64,000 bases of DNA from Neocallimastix lanati (nom. inval.) (GCA_016946835.1 JACVTC010000204.1:136085-200084), one strand, 5' to 3'. Shown: positions 21,141-33,069, numbered from the stretch's first letter. Notes: generated from the letters alone by a model not told the origin. A program made the numbers and translations.

Positions 21141-21728
21141 TGTGCTGTGTAAAAAGTAATTTATAAGTAGTGGTGTTTAGTAATTATGTTAATTAATTAT
21201 AAATCCGTATATATTTACATAAATTCTCTTCAGTTAGGATTAATTAAAATATACTGTTTAGGATATAAATTTTTAATTTTTTTTATTGGTTATTTATAGT
21301 TATATTATCTTTGGTGAAGAGAAAGTTATACAATATATGTTATTTCATTCATTTTAGTACAATTTAATTAAATTGTTTTAAAATAAATAAATATTGGAAA
21401 ATCTAATAAATATATATATATATATTAATAATTTATTAATATAGTGTTAGTATTAAAAGTAAGGTAGTTTAAGTAGGATAATAATAATAATTAGAGAGTG
21501 AAATAGTAAAAATATTGTTATTTAGATAAAATATATAATAGGAATATTTTTTTAAATAAAATAAGAGTAGGAAGATATAAATAGTGTAGTTTAAAAGTGT
21601 TAAAACTTAGGAATAAAATTACAATATATATAAGTATAATAAGATAAAAATATTGTGTATTTTAATAGTAGTATATTTAATAATATTAATTAATAGTAGT
21701 ACATTTTAAAAATAGATATAGAAATAAA

Positions 21729-23153
21729 ATGGATATTAATCAAGATAACCTAACAGAAAAATTATAATTGTTAAAATTGTTAATTCAAAAAGGTAGATTT
21801 GAAACTGGAGTTAGTGATGACGTGGATGAATTAGATGAGTTTGTAGATGGTGAATCAATGGGAATATTAGCTCTTGTTGATAATAAGGAAGCTAGGTGTA
21901 TTTTAAAAGGATACGGTGAAAATAATTTGGTAAATCGTAGTTTTCTGGAAAAATATATTCTTAATCATTGTATTGATGACTCAAGTATTACTGGAATAAC
22001 TTAACTTACAATTTTAAATTTAACTATTGGTGGTGTTCAAAAAAATGTAATATTCAGATTAGTTGAGAAAGAAAAACCATTTTATGATATTAGTTTGAAT
22101 TTTAAAACACAAAGAGAATTAGGAATTATTATTGACCCAAGCGACAATTTAATTCTTTTGAAACAAGGAACTTCTGAATTTAGAGTGGTAGCTGAACTTG
22201 AAAAATTATCTGTTTTAAATAAAAGAATCAATAAAAATGAAGAAAATAATAATAATAATAATAATAACATTTATAATAATAATAACATTTATAATAATAA
22301 TAACATTTATAATAATAATAACAATAATAGTAATAAAATTAATAATACTAAAAATGACGAGGTTGATGACATAATAAACACGAAATTAAATAAATTAAAC
22401 GCGTTAAAATTGGATAATTTCAGAGAAAATAATAAATTAGTAAATAATAGTAATAGCAAATGTAAAACAAATAATAATATTATAATTACTAAAGAAAAAA
22501 ATAAAAATAATATTAAAGGTAGTGCCAATATTAAGAAAAATCAAAATAATAGTATTGAGATTAATAGTATTGTAATAATAAATAATAAGGAAAATATTAA
22601 TTCAAATAGTAAAAATAAAAATATTATTAATAATTCTGAAAATATAAGAAACAAAATAAATAGTCATATAATTGTAAAAGAAGAAATAAATATCAATGAA
22701 TCTGTTAAAGTTGATAGTATTTTCAATAGAATTAATAAATCTATAACTCCTGGTTTGTTTAAGGAAATAAATATTATTAATAGTAACAATTCAAAAGTAG
22801 ATAATATTCAAATTACTTCAAATGCTAATAAAAATGAACAATTTATAAAAAAAAATTATTCAGTTAATAATATTACTAATATAAAAGAAAGAAAAATTAA
22901 TAATAATAATTCACCGGTTGATTTTAGTAATATTATAAATATAGATAGTGATAAGAAAATAAAAATTAATAAAATTAAAAAAATAATTAAAATTCCATAT
23001 ATTTATATTCAAAATAATGATAAAAATAAAATAAATATTTATAAAATTATGATGCCCAAACCTGAAATCGCGTTGAAGGAGATTATTAATTATAGCAACA
23101 ATCGCGTAGATACCAAACGGACAAATAGGAATTATAAATATAAAAGAAAATAA
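21729..23153 (+). pseudogene. E3 protease-like plus Asn-rich protein, two in-frame stops
   Basis: One frame from the ATG at 21729 to TAA at 23151-23153, interrupted by TAA at 21765 and 22002. The N-terminal part aligns with the Pol protease region of E1/E2/E4 (LVDNKEARCIL... to VEKEKPFYDISLNFKTQ), but the block aligned with the catalytic LIDSCSN reads ILKGYGENN, so the aspartate is lost. About 300 Asn/Lys/Ile-rich residues and a basic C-terminus follow. The Asn-rich part is also found in E6. Function unknown; a nucleic-acid-binding Gag-like role is possible. Confidence 0.7.
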
Positions 23154-23241
23154 AATTTTAAAATTATTATTTTTATTAATTAAACCTTATATTTTCTTTT
23201 ATAAAAAAAATATATAGTTTAATTTTTAGCAAGGGCATTTT

Positions 23242-23623
23242 TGATATAAAACAAATATGTGTAGTAACATATTTGTATATTTAATAATAATTATTAAATA
23301 TTAAATTTATATCTTTTTGATAATAATTATTTTATTTTATTTTATTTCAATATGTATTATTATAATTATAATAATTATAATACTTTAATTCATATAAAAT
23401 TTATATAGTTCTATATATTAGAATATGTATTTAATATATTACCTATTTCTTATAAATTAAATTATTTATATTAGAAATAGAGAACTCTCTTGTAAATTTT
23501 TAGGAATTAGAATTATTATTTTAATTGTACGAATATTATAATATTATTAATAAAATTTACTAAACTACCATTATTTAAAACCCACTGCTTATAAATTATT
23601 GCACATAAAAGTCCCGTATATCA
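23242..23623 (+). repeat. E3 3' LTR
   Basis: 382 bp, preceded by AGCAAGGGCATTT. Ends CCCGTATATCA. Confidence 0.92.
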
Positions 23624-24944
23624 CATATGACGTCACATGTATTTATTTATATTATGTTTATATATATGTTTATATCATATATATTAATTACTATTTTTAA
23701 TTATTCAAATTAATTATACAAATTAAATTTATTTAATTATATTAAATATTTTAAACATATCGATATTGTTATTATTTTAATATTTTATTAATATTCATTT
23801 TACTATATTATTATCATCTTATAATTAAATACTATTATTGTGTAACTTACAAAGTATAAAAGAAAGATGTAAAAATCTATCTTTTATGTTCTTTGTAAGG
23901 TTATTGTATTTACAATAATTATATACTAATAATTCAGTAAATAAATATTTTCATAAATCCTTCAAAGAAATTATTATTTAAAATATTCTTAGATATTAAG
24001 TGTTTAAATAACTTAACTATTTATCTTATATTATTTTTATATTATTATTAATTAATTAATTATTGTTGGATTATTAATATATAATTTAACATATTAACCT
24101 AGTAACATTATTAATCATAAAATTATTTTATATCTTAATTTTAACATACTTTAGAATCCATTATATTATTCTTTACTTAATATTACTTTAATATATTTTC
24201 TATACTAAAATATTTTCTAAATATATTTTTTTTTATATTTTTATTAAAAGTTTCTAAAATATTATCAATAATTCTATATTTTTATTATTAATATCAATAT
24301 CTATAATTTAACCTTAAATTTTATTATTTTATTAAAGTGTTTATTATCAATATTAATATTTTATTTTTATTTTCAAATATATTATTATATTACTATTATA
24401 TTGTATCAATATTAAACTTGTATTCTTTTTAGTATTTTAGTTTATTTTTAAATTGATTATTTAATATTTTTATTCCCCACAAATAAAATCAAATCTTAAT
24501 TGATTAATAATAAATATTAAATATATTATAGTTTTTAAATTAATTTTATATAAAATATAAGAATATTATATTAACATTCTTGATTAAAATAACTTTATTT
24601 TTCTGTAAAATCTTTTTAAATTTTGTTTGTTACTTTTCGTATATATTAAATAATTTAGTTTTAGTATATGAAAAATAATATAAAATTATATAAACAAAAT
24701 TTATTAAAATAAAAATACTTATGAATTAGTTAATTTAAATTAATATAAAATTTTAATTAATTAGTAATAGTAAATATTTTTTTTTAAATATGATAATAAA
24801 ATGTAGAAAGGCTTTACATATTTATTTTTTTTCAAAAAGTATAAATAAGTGAAGTTTTTCAATAATTAAAATGTAGACAGAAAAATATTAAAAATAAATA
24901 ATTAAATAAAAATTCTAATAAAACCCGAACCATAACATAATTAA

Positions 24945-24962
24945 TGGTGGAGATATCAGGGA
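24945..24962 (+). other. E4 primer binding site
   Basis: TGGTGGAGATATCAGGGA, one base different from the other elements. ACCAT (24929-24933) at the LTR end can pair with ATGGT (24944-24948). Confidence 0.85.
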
Positions 24963-25021
24963 ATATTAGAAAAATAAAATTTAATATTATTTATTAATTA
25001 AATTATTTAACAAAGCCTTGG

Positions 25022-25190
25022 ATATAGATTTCCGGGCTAAGTTTAACCTACATAGTAATTGGGCTAGTAGGCTCTGGACTGCTGTATTTTATATTGAATA
25101 CAGTAGCCGTGGTACCCGCGTGGCATGACGCCGTGAAGAGGCAAGCTGCACGTCAGACAGGGTATACTATCAGATTATCCATAAGTTTTG
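25022..25190 (+). other. Conserved leader RNA element (E4 copy)
   Basis: Counterpart of 1976-2136. Stems CTGTATT (25082-25088)/AATACAG (25097-25103) and GCC (25130-25132)/GGC (25140-25142) carry compensatory changes relative to E1. Shared single-stranded blocks include CATAGTAATTGGGCTAG and AAGCTGCACGTCAGACAG. Confidence 0.65.
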
Positions 25191-25578
25191 TTAAATAATA
25201 ATAATTAATAATTTAATATTAATATTAATAATAATAAAAGTTATCATAAAAAAAAAAAAACTTTGGAAAACTTTAGTTTTTGTAGTAACTTTATTTAATT
25301 ATAGATTATAGATAAAAAATAATAATAAAAAAGATAATAAAAAGTTAACAAATTTACGAAGTTAATATTCGAGTAAGACAGTGTTAGCTTGCAGGATATT
25401 AATTTCATAAACTCTTATTTACAATTTTGCAAGGTTTTGTAGATTGTAAACGCGAGTATCTCAAGGAACAAATCCTTGACAATTAGGCAAATACGCCCTA
25501 GAACTATAAAACCTTCACGCTGAAGGCAACTACACACTTCAACAGGTGATAGTTTGTTCACTCGCGCAGAAAATAAGA

Positions 25579-25612
25579 GGTGGGTCAGGTTCGATCCCTG
25601 ATAAAACCCTGG
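25579..25612 (+). other. tRNA T-arm-like hairpin in the E4 leader
   Basis: TCAGG-TTCGATC-CCTGA has the size of a T arm (5-bp stem, 7-nt loop with TTC), and TCCCTGATA equals the segment inferred for the primer tRNA from E4's own binding site. It may mimic or derive from the primer tRNA, or be an ordinary hairpin, since GGGT/ACCC extends the stem. No complete tRNA is seen. Confidence 0.4.
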
Positions 25613-25839
25613 TCATTCTTGCGAAGTGACGTTAAAATATATAGTTTTTTTTTTATTTTTATTTTAGACTTTTATAAATTTGTTCGCCTATTATTATTAT
25701 TATTATTATTATTTTTTTTTTGCAATAAAATAAAAATATATATATATTTTTTTCCTTTTATTAAAATAATAAATATTTCATTAATAAATTTTTTTTTAAT
25801 AAATAATAAATTAAATTTTTCTTTAGTGTAGAACAAACT

Positions 25840-25904
<65 letters not shown>

Positions 25905-26966
25905 TTTTTTTTAACCAATAGTATTATCATAGATATAGATTTATATATGTAAAAAAAAAAAAAAAAAAAAAAAAATATATTTTTTTTAATTAATGATAAA
26001 TATTAAAATAATAAGCAAAATTTTTTTTTTTGTAGTACAAATTTTTAATTTTTTTTTTAAATAAGAATAAATTTTATAAATAAATTTTTTTTTTATTAAT
26101 AATTCTAAATAATAAATTGTAATTTTTTTATGTTTATCAGTTTATTTTATTTTTTTTAATATATACATGTACAATATATATATATAGAATATATAAAATT
26201 ATATTATTATTATTGTTTTTCAAATAAGTGTATTATTTTTATGATTTTATATAATTAAATTTTTTTTTATTGAAATTTTTATAACTGAAATTTTTTTTTT
26301 TTTGTGTGTGTTAAATTTTCTATTATTCGTATAATTAATTAAATTTTAATTAAAAAGAAAAATATAAATAAGCTGTCTTACAACTCTCTACGCGGGATAG
26401 TTGAACACCCACACATAATACTTTATTGTTTTGATCTTGTTGATACTGGGAAAGATACGTTATTATCTTCTTTATTACTAACAATAAGTTAGCCAAATTA
26501 AAAAGAATTTAATATTGCTACCTTCTTTTTATTAAGTTTCTTAATAATTAACAATCGACATTATCAACTTATCAATAAAGAGCTAAGGGGACTTATTGTA
26601 AGAAGGGTTAACAAGCTATATATTTGATGGCTCAACACTATATAGTTTGGCTTGTATTTTAACTTTTTATTTAATATTTCATTAAATGTTATAACAAAGA
26701 ATTAATAGAATATTAAATATATACAAAAAAAAAAAAAAATAAAAATAAAAATAAAAATAAATATATATTATTATTATTATTTAAGTATTTATACAATTTG
26801 CTTTATGTTATATTAATTATTTTAATAAAGGAAATAAATATATTAAATAAAATTAAATAAAGAAGTTATTACTACAAATAAATTTAAAAAAAAAATTAAG
26901 ATATACATATTCTGTGTATTAATGCTTAAGAGAATATAATAAATATTAAAATTTTTTTTTTTGTTT

Positions 26967-27085
26967 CAGATTTTCGAAGGGTGTTTTCGAGTCTGAATTA
27001 ATTTATTAGATTTTCAGAGAGAGATTCTGAGTCTGAATTATTATTGGAATAAAGAATTGGATTGTCAGAGGGTTTTCTGAGTCCA
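26967..27085 (+). repeat. Tandem array of three small hairpins before gag (E4)
   Basis: Units at 26967-26995, 27006-27037 and 27058-27085 have outer stems CAGA/TCTG, AGA/TCT and GGA/TCC, and inner stems TCGA/TCGA or CAGA/TCTG. The form (outer stem, bulge, inner stem, loop) matches the E1 array at 2302-2533 although the sequences differ. Confidence 0.7.
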
Positions 27086-27208
27086 TAATTATATTATTAT
27101 AAAACAAAGATAAATTTAATTTTTTTTTTTAGTTATTAAATATATTTTTAAAGTAAACATATTTTTAAATTGGATATCATAGCATTAATACCATTTTTAA
27201 ATTTTCAA

Positions 27209-28102
27209 ATGGCTGAAAAAAAAATCAATTTTAAAGAATTAAAAAAGGAATTAAAAGATATCGAGAAAATTTCAAATGAAAATCTCGATATCAAATCTTG
27301 GGAATCAGAAATCCGATTATGGATAAAACTTGAGGAAGTTACTGATCCCAAAACGATTTTTACCGCCTGCTTACTCACGTCTACTGGAGAGCCTCGCGAA
27401 GTTATCCAGGATTTAATTGAAAGTTACAGTACCGATTCTGAATCAGAAAGTGAGGACGAAGAAGAAGAAGAATCTGATTCAGAAGAAAAGAAAAAAGATG
27501 AATATCCTTCCTTAAAGGAAATTGTAGAAGCAATAGAAACTTTTTATGGTCTTAAAGAAGACCAGAATATGTTACTTCGTGAGCTCCGTACTTTAAGAAT
27601 TAAAAGAAATGAGCGAGTAAAAGACTTTAATACTCGTTTCCGATCCATATATTTGAAATTAGATAAGAAAAGAAAGAAGCGAGTCAGTGTTCTCGATTAT
27701 ATTGATGTTCTTAGGAACAATGAAGAAGCTTGGAAAAGGGTCTCCCTTAAGGATGACATTTCTTTAAATCGGGCGTTTGACATTGCCGAAAAGGTTGATA
27801 GAGTAATGAATTTGAGACCCTCAAAAGAGTACTCAACTGAAATTGTCAACCCAAGAATAAATATCAGGAATAATTATCAAAACAACAGAAAGGTAGTAAG
27901 AGAGAATTATGAAGTTAGAAGCCCAAAAAGAAATAAAGATTACGAATTGGAGGACTTAACAAAAAAAATGAAAAATCTTACCATTAAAGCCTGTTTTTAT
28001 TGTAGCGATCCAGGACATTTACAGTATAATTGTCCTAAGTTAAATGCAATTATTCAAGAAAATAAGAAACAGTTATATAGTGGAAAATCTTTAAACCACT
28101 AA
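27209..28102 (+). CDS. gag: E4 Gag
   Basis: 297 residues from ATG at 27209 (MAEKKINFKELKKELKDI), chosen because E1 and E2 begin at the same place. Acidic Ser/Glu tract at about residues 73-108, then a helical basic region (LRTLRIKRNERVKDFNTRF) and a CCHC knuckle CFYCSDPGHLQYNC. Ends in TAA at 28100-28102, overlapping the frameshift region. No break seen; likely the capsid/nucleocapsid precursor. Confidence 0.9.
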   Translation: MAEKKINFKELKKELKDIEKISNENLDIKSWESEIRLWIKLEEVTDPKTIFTACLLTSTGEPREVIQDLIESYSTDSESESEDEEEEESDSEEKKKDEYPSLKEIVEAIETFYGLKEDQNMLLRELRTLRIKRNERVKDFNTRFRSIYLKLDKKRKKRVSVLDYIDVLRNNEEAWKRVSLKDDISLNRAFDIAEKVDRVMNLRPSKEYSTEIVNPRINIRNNYQNNRKVVRENYEVRSPKRNKDYELEDLTKKMKNLTIKACFYCSDPGHLQYNCPKLNAIIQENKKQLYSGKSLNH

Positions 28103-28142
28103 AAGGGAGAGGAAGCACTCCCTATAAAAATAAAATAGCTTC
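28090..28142 (+). promoter_or_regulatory. Predicted -1 frameshift signal, gag-pol (E4)
   Basis: T TTA AAC (28090-28096), spacer 8 nt, GGGAG (28105-28109)/CTCCC (28118-28122), GAAGC (28112-28116)/GCTTC (28138-28142), second loop 15 nt. Same geometry as E1 with different intervening bases. Confidence 0.87.
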
Positions 28143-31100
28143 ATTACAATACAAATCTATTCCTAGTAGTACAAAAGATTATAATAAGGAAGAAAAAGAA
28201 GATGCTTCCTACACTAATGAAACTCACAAAGAATCCGATAATGAGAATGATGTAGAATTTATAGTTAGTGCGACAAAAAGGAAGTTGACGACTAACGATG
28301 AAACTAGTGAAAATAATGAAAAGAGACAACGTAAAAGTCTCAAAGATAATTCTACCCCTATAACAACTCCTGCAATACGAAAGATAAAAGAGAAAGAAAT
28401 AGAAAATAGAATAATTGTTAAAAATAAAAATCAACTACATCCTTCGATAATGGCGCAGCCTAATATAAATATTGAGAAAGCCAAAGAAAAACAAATTCGA
28501 AATAAAGAAAGAGCTAACTTTGGAAATAGCAAGGGAAAAAGGAAGGAAAGGGAGGATAATATTACTATAAGAGAAAAGCAAAGTCTGGATTCTTCAAAAC
28601 AAAGAAATAGCATCAGTACTACTAGTGATAAAATGCATCAACGATTAAATAAATTAATCGATAATGAAAACGATAAAATTATTAAAACAAAACAAATCAA
28701 TGAAATGGAAGTTATTGAAGTTCCTGAAAAGCTTAATGACGAAGGTCATGAGAATATTACATTACAGAAGCTCATAGATTTTCAAGAGCCTAAAGAAAAA
28801 GCAACAATTAGTAACGCTTAGGAACATCAAGATGTGTAAGGATCAGGAAGAATATGATGTTTTACAAGATTTGAATGAAACCAAGTGTAATATTAGTTTC
28901 GGTCAGCTCCTCAATGTTTCTCCAAAAGTCAGAAGTCAAGTAAGTCAAGGATTAAAATTAGAAAAACCTGAAAAGAAAATAATAGGTGCATTAAACAATA
29001 CTATTGCTGCTGCTACTTTGGTAAATAATATTGATCACTCTTATATTAGCAAAAGTAAGGAAACCTCAGAAGAAGATATTGCCATGGTTGATGTAACAGT
29101 AGATGAAATTCCTGGTAAAGCACTTATTGATTCTTGTAGTAACCTCAATATTATCACAAAAAAATTTTATGAGAAATTACCTGGAAATTATGAAGAAGTA
29201 GGTATTAGTCGTGGAAGGATACGTTTAGCGACTAAGAATGATGAGTATTCGGAAGGAATCATTGTACGAATACCTGTTAAGATTAATGATTATAAAATGA
29301 TAGTAGATTTTCGAATAATTGATGATGATGACCCATTTTATGATTTGTTGATTAATTTTCAAACTCAAGTAGAACACAATCTTTTTATCCATCCTATAAG
29401 ATATAGTTTATGTCAATTTAATTCTCAAGGACTAATCGACGTTATAGCTCCTATTAATAATAATTCCCAAGAAGAAGAAAAATTAGTATGTATAGTAAGG
29501 AAAATACTTGAAGATGAAGACACAACTAATGAATTAAAGAAACTTGAAGGTCTATCTCCGCAAGAGTATATCCATGATGAAAAATTTTTAGCAAGTCTTT
29601 GTAAAGATTATAAAGATGTAATAGTAAAATTACTTGAAGAAAACTTGGACATTATAGCGACATCTTCTGAAGAATTAACCCCGTCAGACTTAGCACCTCA
29701 TAAAATTAACTTGAAAGCGAACGCAAAACCTGTTAAACAAAGATGTTACAGGGTAACCAAATTTAAATCTGATATTATTAAAGAAGAACTAATTAAACTT
29801 ATTAAGAAAAAGCTAGTTGTACCATCTTATTCAGAATGGTCTTCACATGTTGTTGTGGTCCCAAAGGCCAATGGAAAATGGAGATTATGCGTGGACTACC
29901 GCAAGGTGAATGATCTAACCGAAAAAGACTCTTATGCCCTTCCATATATTGACGAGATATTTGACAGTCTAGATGGTGCCAAATCTTTACTACTATGGAT
30001 CTATACTCAGGTTACCATCAAATCCTAATGGACGAAGAAAGTGTTGAAATAACCAGTTTTACAACCAAATTTGGCAACTACCAATTCAAAGTTATGCCTT
30101 TCGGATTAACTGGAGCTCCGGCTACCTTCCAACGGGAAATGAATAGAATTTTATTTCCTTTAATCGGAAAATGTGTTTTCAACTTTATTGATGATATACT
30201 TATATATTCAAAAACTGTCGAAGAACATATCCAACACATAAAACAGGTATTAGCAATCTTCAAGGAACATAAATTAAAAATTAATATTGAAAAATGTCAC
30301 TTTATGAAAACGGAAGTTGAAGTTCTTGGTCACAAGATTTCTACTAAGGGTCTTAGTCCTCAAAATAGTAAAATTGAAGCAATTAAAGCCTGGAAAGAAC
30401 CCACGAATATACATGAGTTAAGATCATTCTTAGGTGCTGTAGGATATTATAGGAACTTTATAAATGAATATGCTCAAACCTCAGCTCCTCTTTGTAAGCT
30501 ATTAAGAAAAGGCGTAAAATATAAATGGAATAATGAACAAAAACAAAGTTTTATCAAATTAAAAGAAAAATTAATTAATGCTCCTATTTTAAAATATCCT
30601 GATTTTTCCAAAGAATTCATTATTCGAACAGATGCATCATATGAAGGTATTGGTGGAGTTTTATTGCAGAAAGACGAATCGGAAATAGAACACCCGATTC
30701 ATTTCATTAGCCGTAGCTTAACCAAAGCAGAAAAGAATTATGGAATAACCGATTTGGAAGGAACGGCTTTATATTATTGTATTACTAAATTAAAACCTTA
30801 TATTATGGGAAGCCCCTTTAGAACCATAGTTTTTACAGATCACAAACCTCTACTAGGTTTATTTAATAATAAGGAACCGAATAATGCACGACAAACAAGA
30901 TGGTGTTTGACTGCAAGTATGCTAAAAGTGGATATTCGCTATGAGCAAGGTAAAAAGAATGTAGTAGCCGACGCTTTATCTAGAATGAAGAACGATAAAG
31001 AACAAAAGGTATTAGCTATAAAAACGAATAAAGATGATGAAAATGATTCACTTTCTAAAGTAATTAAAGAATTTATTGAAGAAAAATTTACAAAGATTGA

Positions 31101-32205
31101 TGGTATAGATTATTTTATAGATGGAAATAATTATAGAAAACTTGTTACCGAAACAAATGAAAAACTAAAATTAATTCTCGAAGCACATCATGTTGGCCAT
31201 GAAGGTTATTATAAAACATATCAAAGACTTAGAAAAAGTTACTACTGGAATGATATGGTCAACGATATAAAACGGATAGTTTCAAAATGCGAAAAATGTC
31301 AGTTAAATCGCCCTCAGCCATATCCAGAACCAACCGAAAACATTCCAACAGAAGTTGAAGGCCCTTTTACTCATCTTGGACTTGATATTATTGGTCCCTT
31401 AATAAAGACTGGTAATAAAAACCAATATATCATTGTTGCGGTGGATTATTTCACAAAGTGGGTGGAGGCTGAACCTACTGAAAATATTACATCTAAGGAC
31501 ATCATTAAGTTTTTAATAAATGTTTTCGCTAGACATGGAGTTCCTCAAGTCATTACAACGGATAATGGCGTTCAATTCATATCGGATATGACTAAAATAT
31601 TCCTGGACTTATATGATGTTTACGTAAAATTTACCACTACCTATCACCCAGAAAGTAATGGATTGGTTGAAAATAGGAATAAAGAAATTGGTAAATTATT
31701 GAGATTACTTGGTGAAGAAAATAAAGACTGGGATGAGGTATTACCTTCAGCCTTGTGGGCCCTTAGAACTACAAAGAATTCTGTAACCAAACATTCTAGC
31801 TTCGAATTAGTTTATGGTCGTGAGGATCAACAGCCTTTCGACATTGCTGCTAGACCTACACAAGGAGTGAATAAATCTTTAGATGAAATTCTTTTAGAAA
31901 AATTTATCTCACATTATAGGTGGACCGTGGAAGTAGCTGAAAATGTAAAGAACGCAAGTAAATATTGGGAAAATCGAAGGGAAGAAAAAAATAGCATGAA
32001 AAATTCCAAAAACATAAGAATCGGTGATTTAGTTCTTGTTCGAAATTTTAGTCGTTCTAAATTAGAACCTTATTTTGTCGGTCCTTTAAAAGTAATAAAA
32101 AAACAATTTAATACCGTAACACTTGCGGACCCAAATACTATGATTCAAATGAATCGTAATGTTCATTTGAAAAATATAGTAAAGTATAACTCAGCTATAG
32201 ATTAG
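28097..32205 (+). pseudogene. pol: E4 pol, two frame breaks
   Basis: Entered by -1 frameshift and read in three pieces: to 28821, 28814-30028, and 29995-32205. The first break (about 28811-28817) is in the linker before protease; the second is one missing base at about 29983, between RT motifs. Domains: protease-like with LIDSCSNLNII near 29130; RT with LCVDYRK and FIDD (near 30190); RNase H; HHCC; integrase core D, D, E with GPY/F-like end. The second break separates RT motifs, so no active RT is expected from this copy. Confidence 0.92.
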
Positions 32206-32228
32206 CTTGAGTCTTAGTGGGGGCATCT

Positions 32229-33069
32229 TGGTAAAGAACGAACATATAATGGATTATTAATTAGAATTTCAACTTACTTTAGAATCCATTATATTATTCT
32301 TTACTTAATATTACTTTACTATACTTTCTATACTAAAATATTTTCTAAATATATATATTTTTTTTTATATTTTTATTAAAAGTTTCTAAAATATTATCAA
32401 TAATTCTATATTTTTATTATTAATATCAATATCTATAATTTAACCTTAAATTTTATTATTTTATTAAAGTGTTTATTATCAATATTAATATTTTATTTTT
32501 ATTTTCAAATATATTATTATATTATTATTATATTGTATCAATATTAAACTTGTATTCTTTTTAGTATTTTATTTTATTTTTAAATTGATTATTTAATATT
32601 TTTATTTTCCACAAATAAAATCAAATCTTAATTGATTAATAATAAATATTAAATATATTATAGATTTTTAAATTAATTTTATATAAAATATAAGAATATT
32701 ATATTAACATTCTTGATTAAAATAACTTTATTTTTCTGTAAAATCTTTTTAAATTTTGTTTGTTACTTTTCGTATATATAAATAATTTAGTTTTAGTATA
32801 TGAAAAATAATATAAAATTATATAAACAAAATTTATTAAAATAAAAATACTTATGAATTAGTTAATTTAAAGTAATATAAAATTTTAATAAATTAGTAAT
32901 AGTAAATTATTTTTTTTTAAATATGATAATAAAATGTAGAAAGGCTTTACATATTTATTTTTTTCAAAAAGTATAAATAAGTGAAGTTTTTCAATAATTA
33001 AAATGTAGACAGAAAAATATTAAAAATAAATAATTAAATAAAAATTCTAATAAAACCCGAACCATAACA
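32229..33069 (+). repeat. E4 3' LTR (841 bp), empty site for X2
   Basis: TGGTAAAGAACG...CCATAACA after AGCTTGAG and a GTGGGGGCAT tract. A near-perfect terminal hairpin is present: GTAAAGAA and ATATAATGGATT (32231-32255) with AATCCATTATAT and TTCTTTAC (32283-32304). Confidence 0.9.

Larger units (their letters stand above)
20736..23623 (+). mobile_element. Small LTR retrotransposon E3, non-autonomous
   Basis: Two 382-bp LTRs (20736-21117, 23242-23623) start TGATATA and end TATATCA. CATA at 20732-20735 and 23624-23627 is the target duplication. There is a primer binding site at 21123, one broken frame (protease-like plus Asn-rich) and an AGCAAGGGCAT tract before the 3' LTR. No RT, RNase H or integrase is present, so it would need another element's enzymes; it shares its primer binding site with E1 and E2. 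Confidence 0.9.
20562..24146 (+). repeat. Solo LTR X2, interrupted by E3
   Basis: Starts TGTTGAAATTATAAC and ends TTTTAACA with TACTT at 20557-20561 and 24147-24151. The E4 3' LTR carries one TACTT at the same point, the empty site. Without E3 it is about 690 bp. It holds TGACGTCA (23628-23635) and a long hairpin CTTACAAAG (23846-23854)/CTTTGTAAG (23891-23899) with further pairing inside. Confidence 0.85.
20511..24937 (+). repeat. E4 5' LTR, interrupted by X2 and E3
   Basis: LTR pieces 20511-20561 and 24152-24937 match 32229-33069 in order; everything between is later insertion. It ends ACCATAACA seven bases before the primer binding site. Confidence 0.88.
24963..27208 (+). other. E4 structured leader (2.2 kb)
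   Basis: No gene is supported. GC-richer islands at 25020-25190, 25350-25640, 26370-26660 and 26960-27090 are separated by poly-A/T, including about 64 A at 25838-25901. The reading frame at 25580-25831 runs through T-rich sequence and is rejected. Contains the element shared with E1, a T-arm-like hairpin and a hairpin array. Confidence 0.6.
20511..33069 (+). mobile_element. Ty3/gypsy LTR retrotransposon E4 with nested insertions
   Basis: LTRs start TGGTAAAGAACG and end CCATAACA. TTAA flanks it at 20507-20510 and 33070-33073. Its 5' LTR is split by solo LTR X2, itself split by E3; removing both leaves 837 bp against 841 bp for the 3' LTR. The coding layout matches E1 and E2; gag is open and pol has two frame breaks. 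On the right it sits inside an E3-family LTR (E6). Confidence 0.93.

Noticed and set aside
25579-25612. Complete tRNA gene in the E4 leader
   Set aside because: Only a T arm is convincing; acceptor, D and anticodon arms do not pair, and no CCA-compatible end is present.
25580-25831. 83-residue frame in the E4 leader
   Set aside because: Mostly T-rich homopolymer translation; no counterpart elsewhere.
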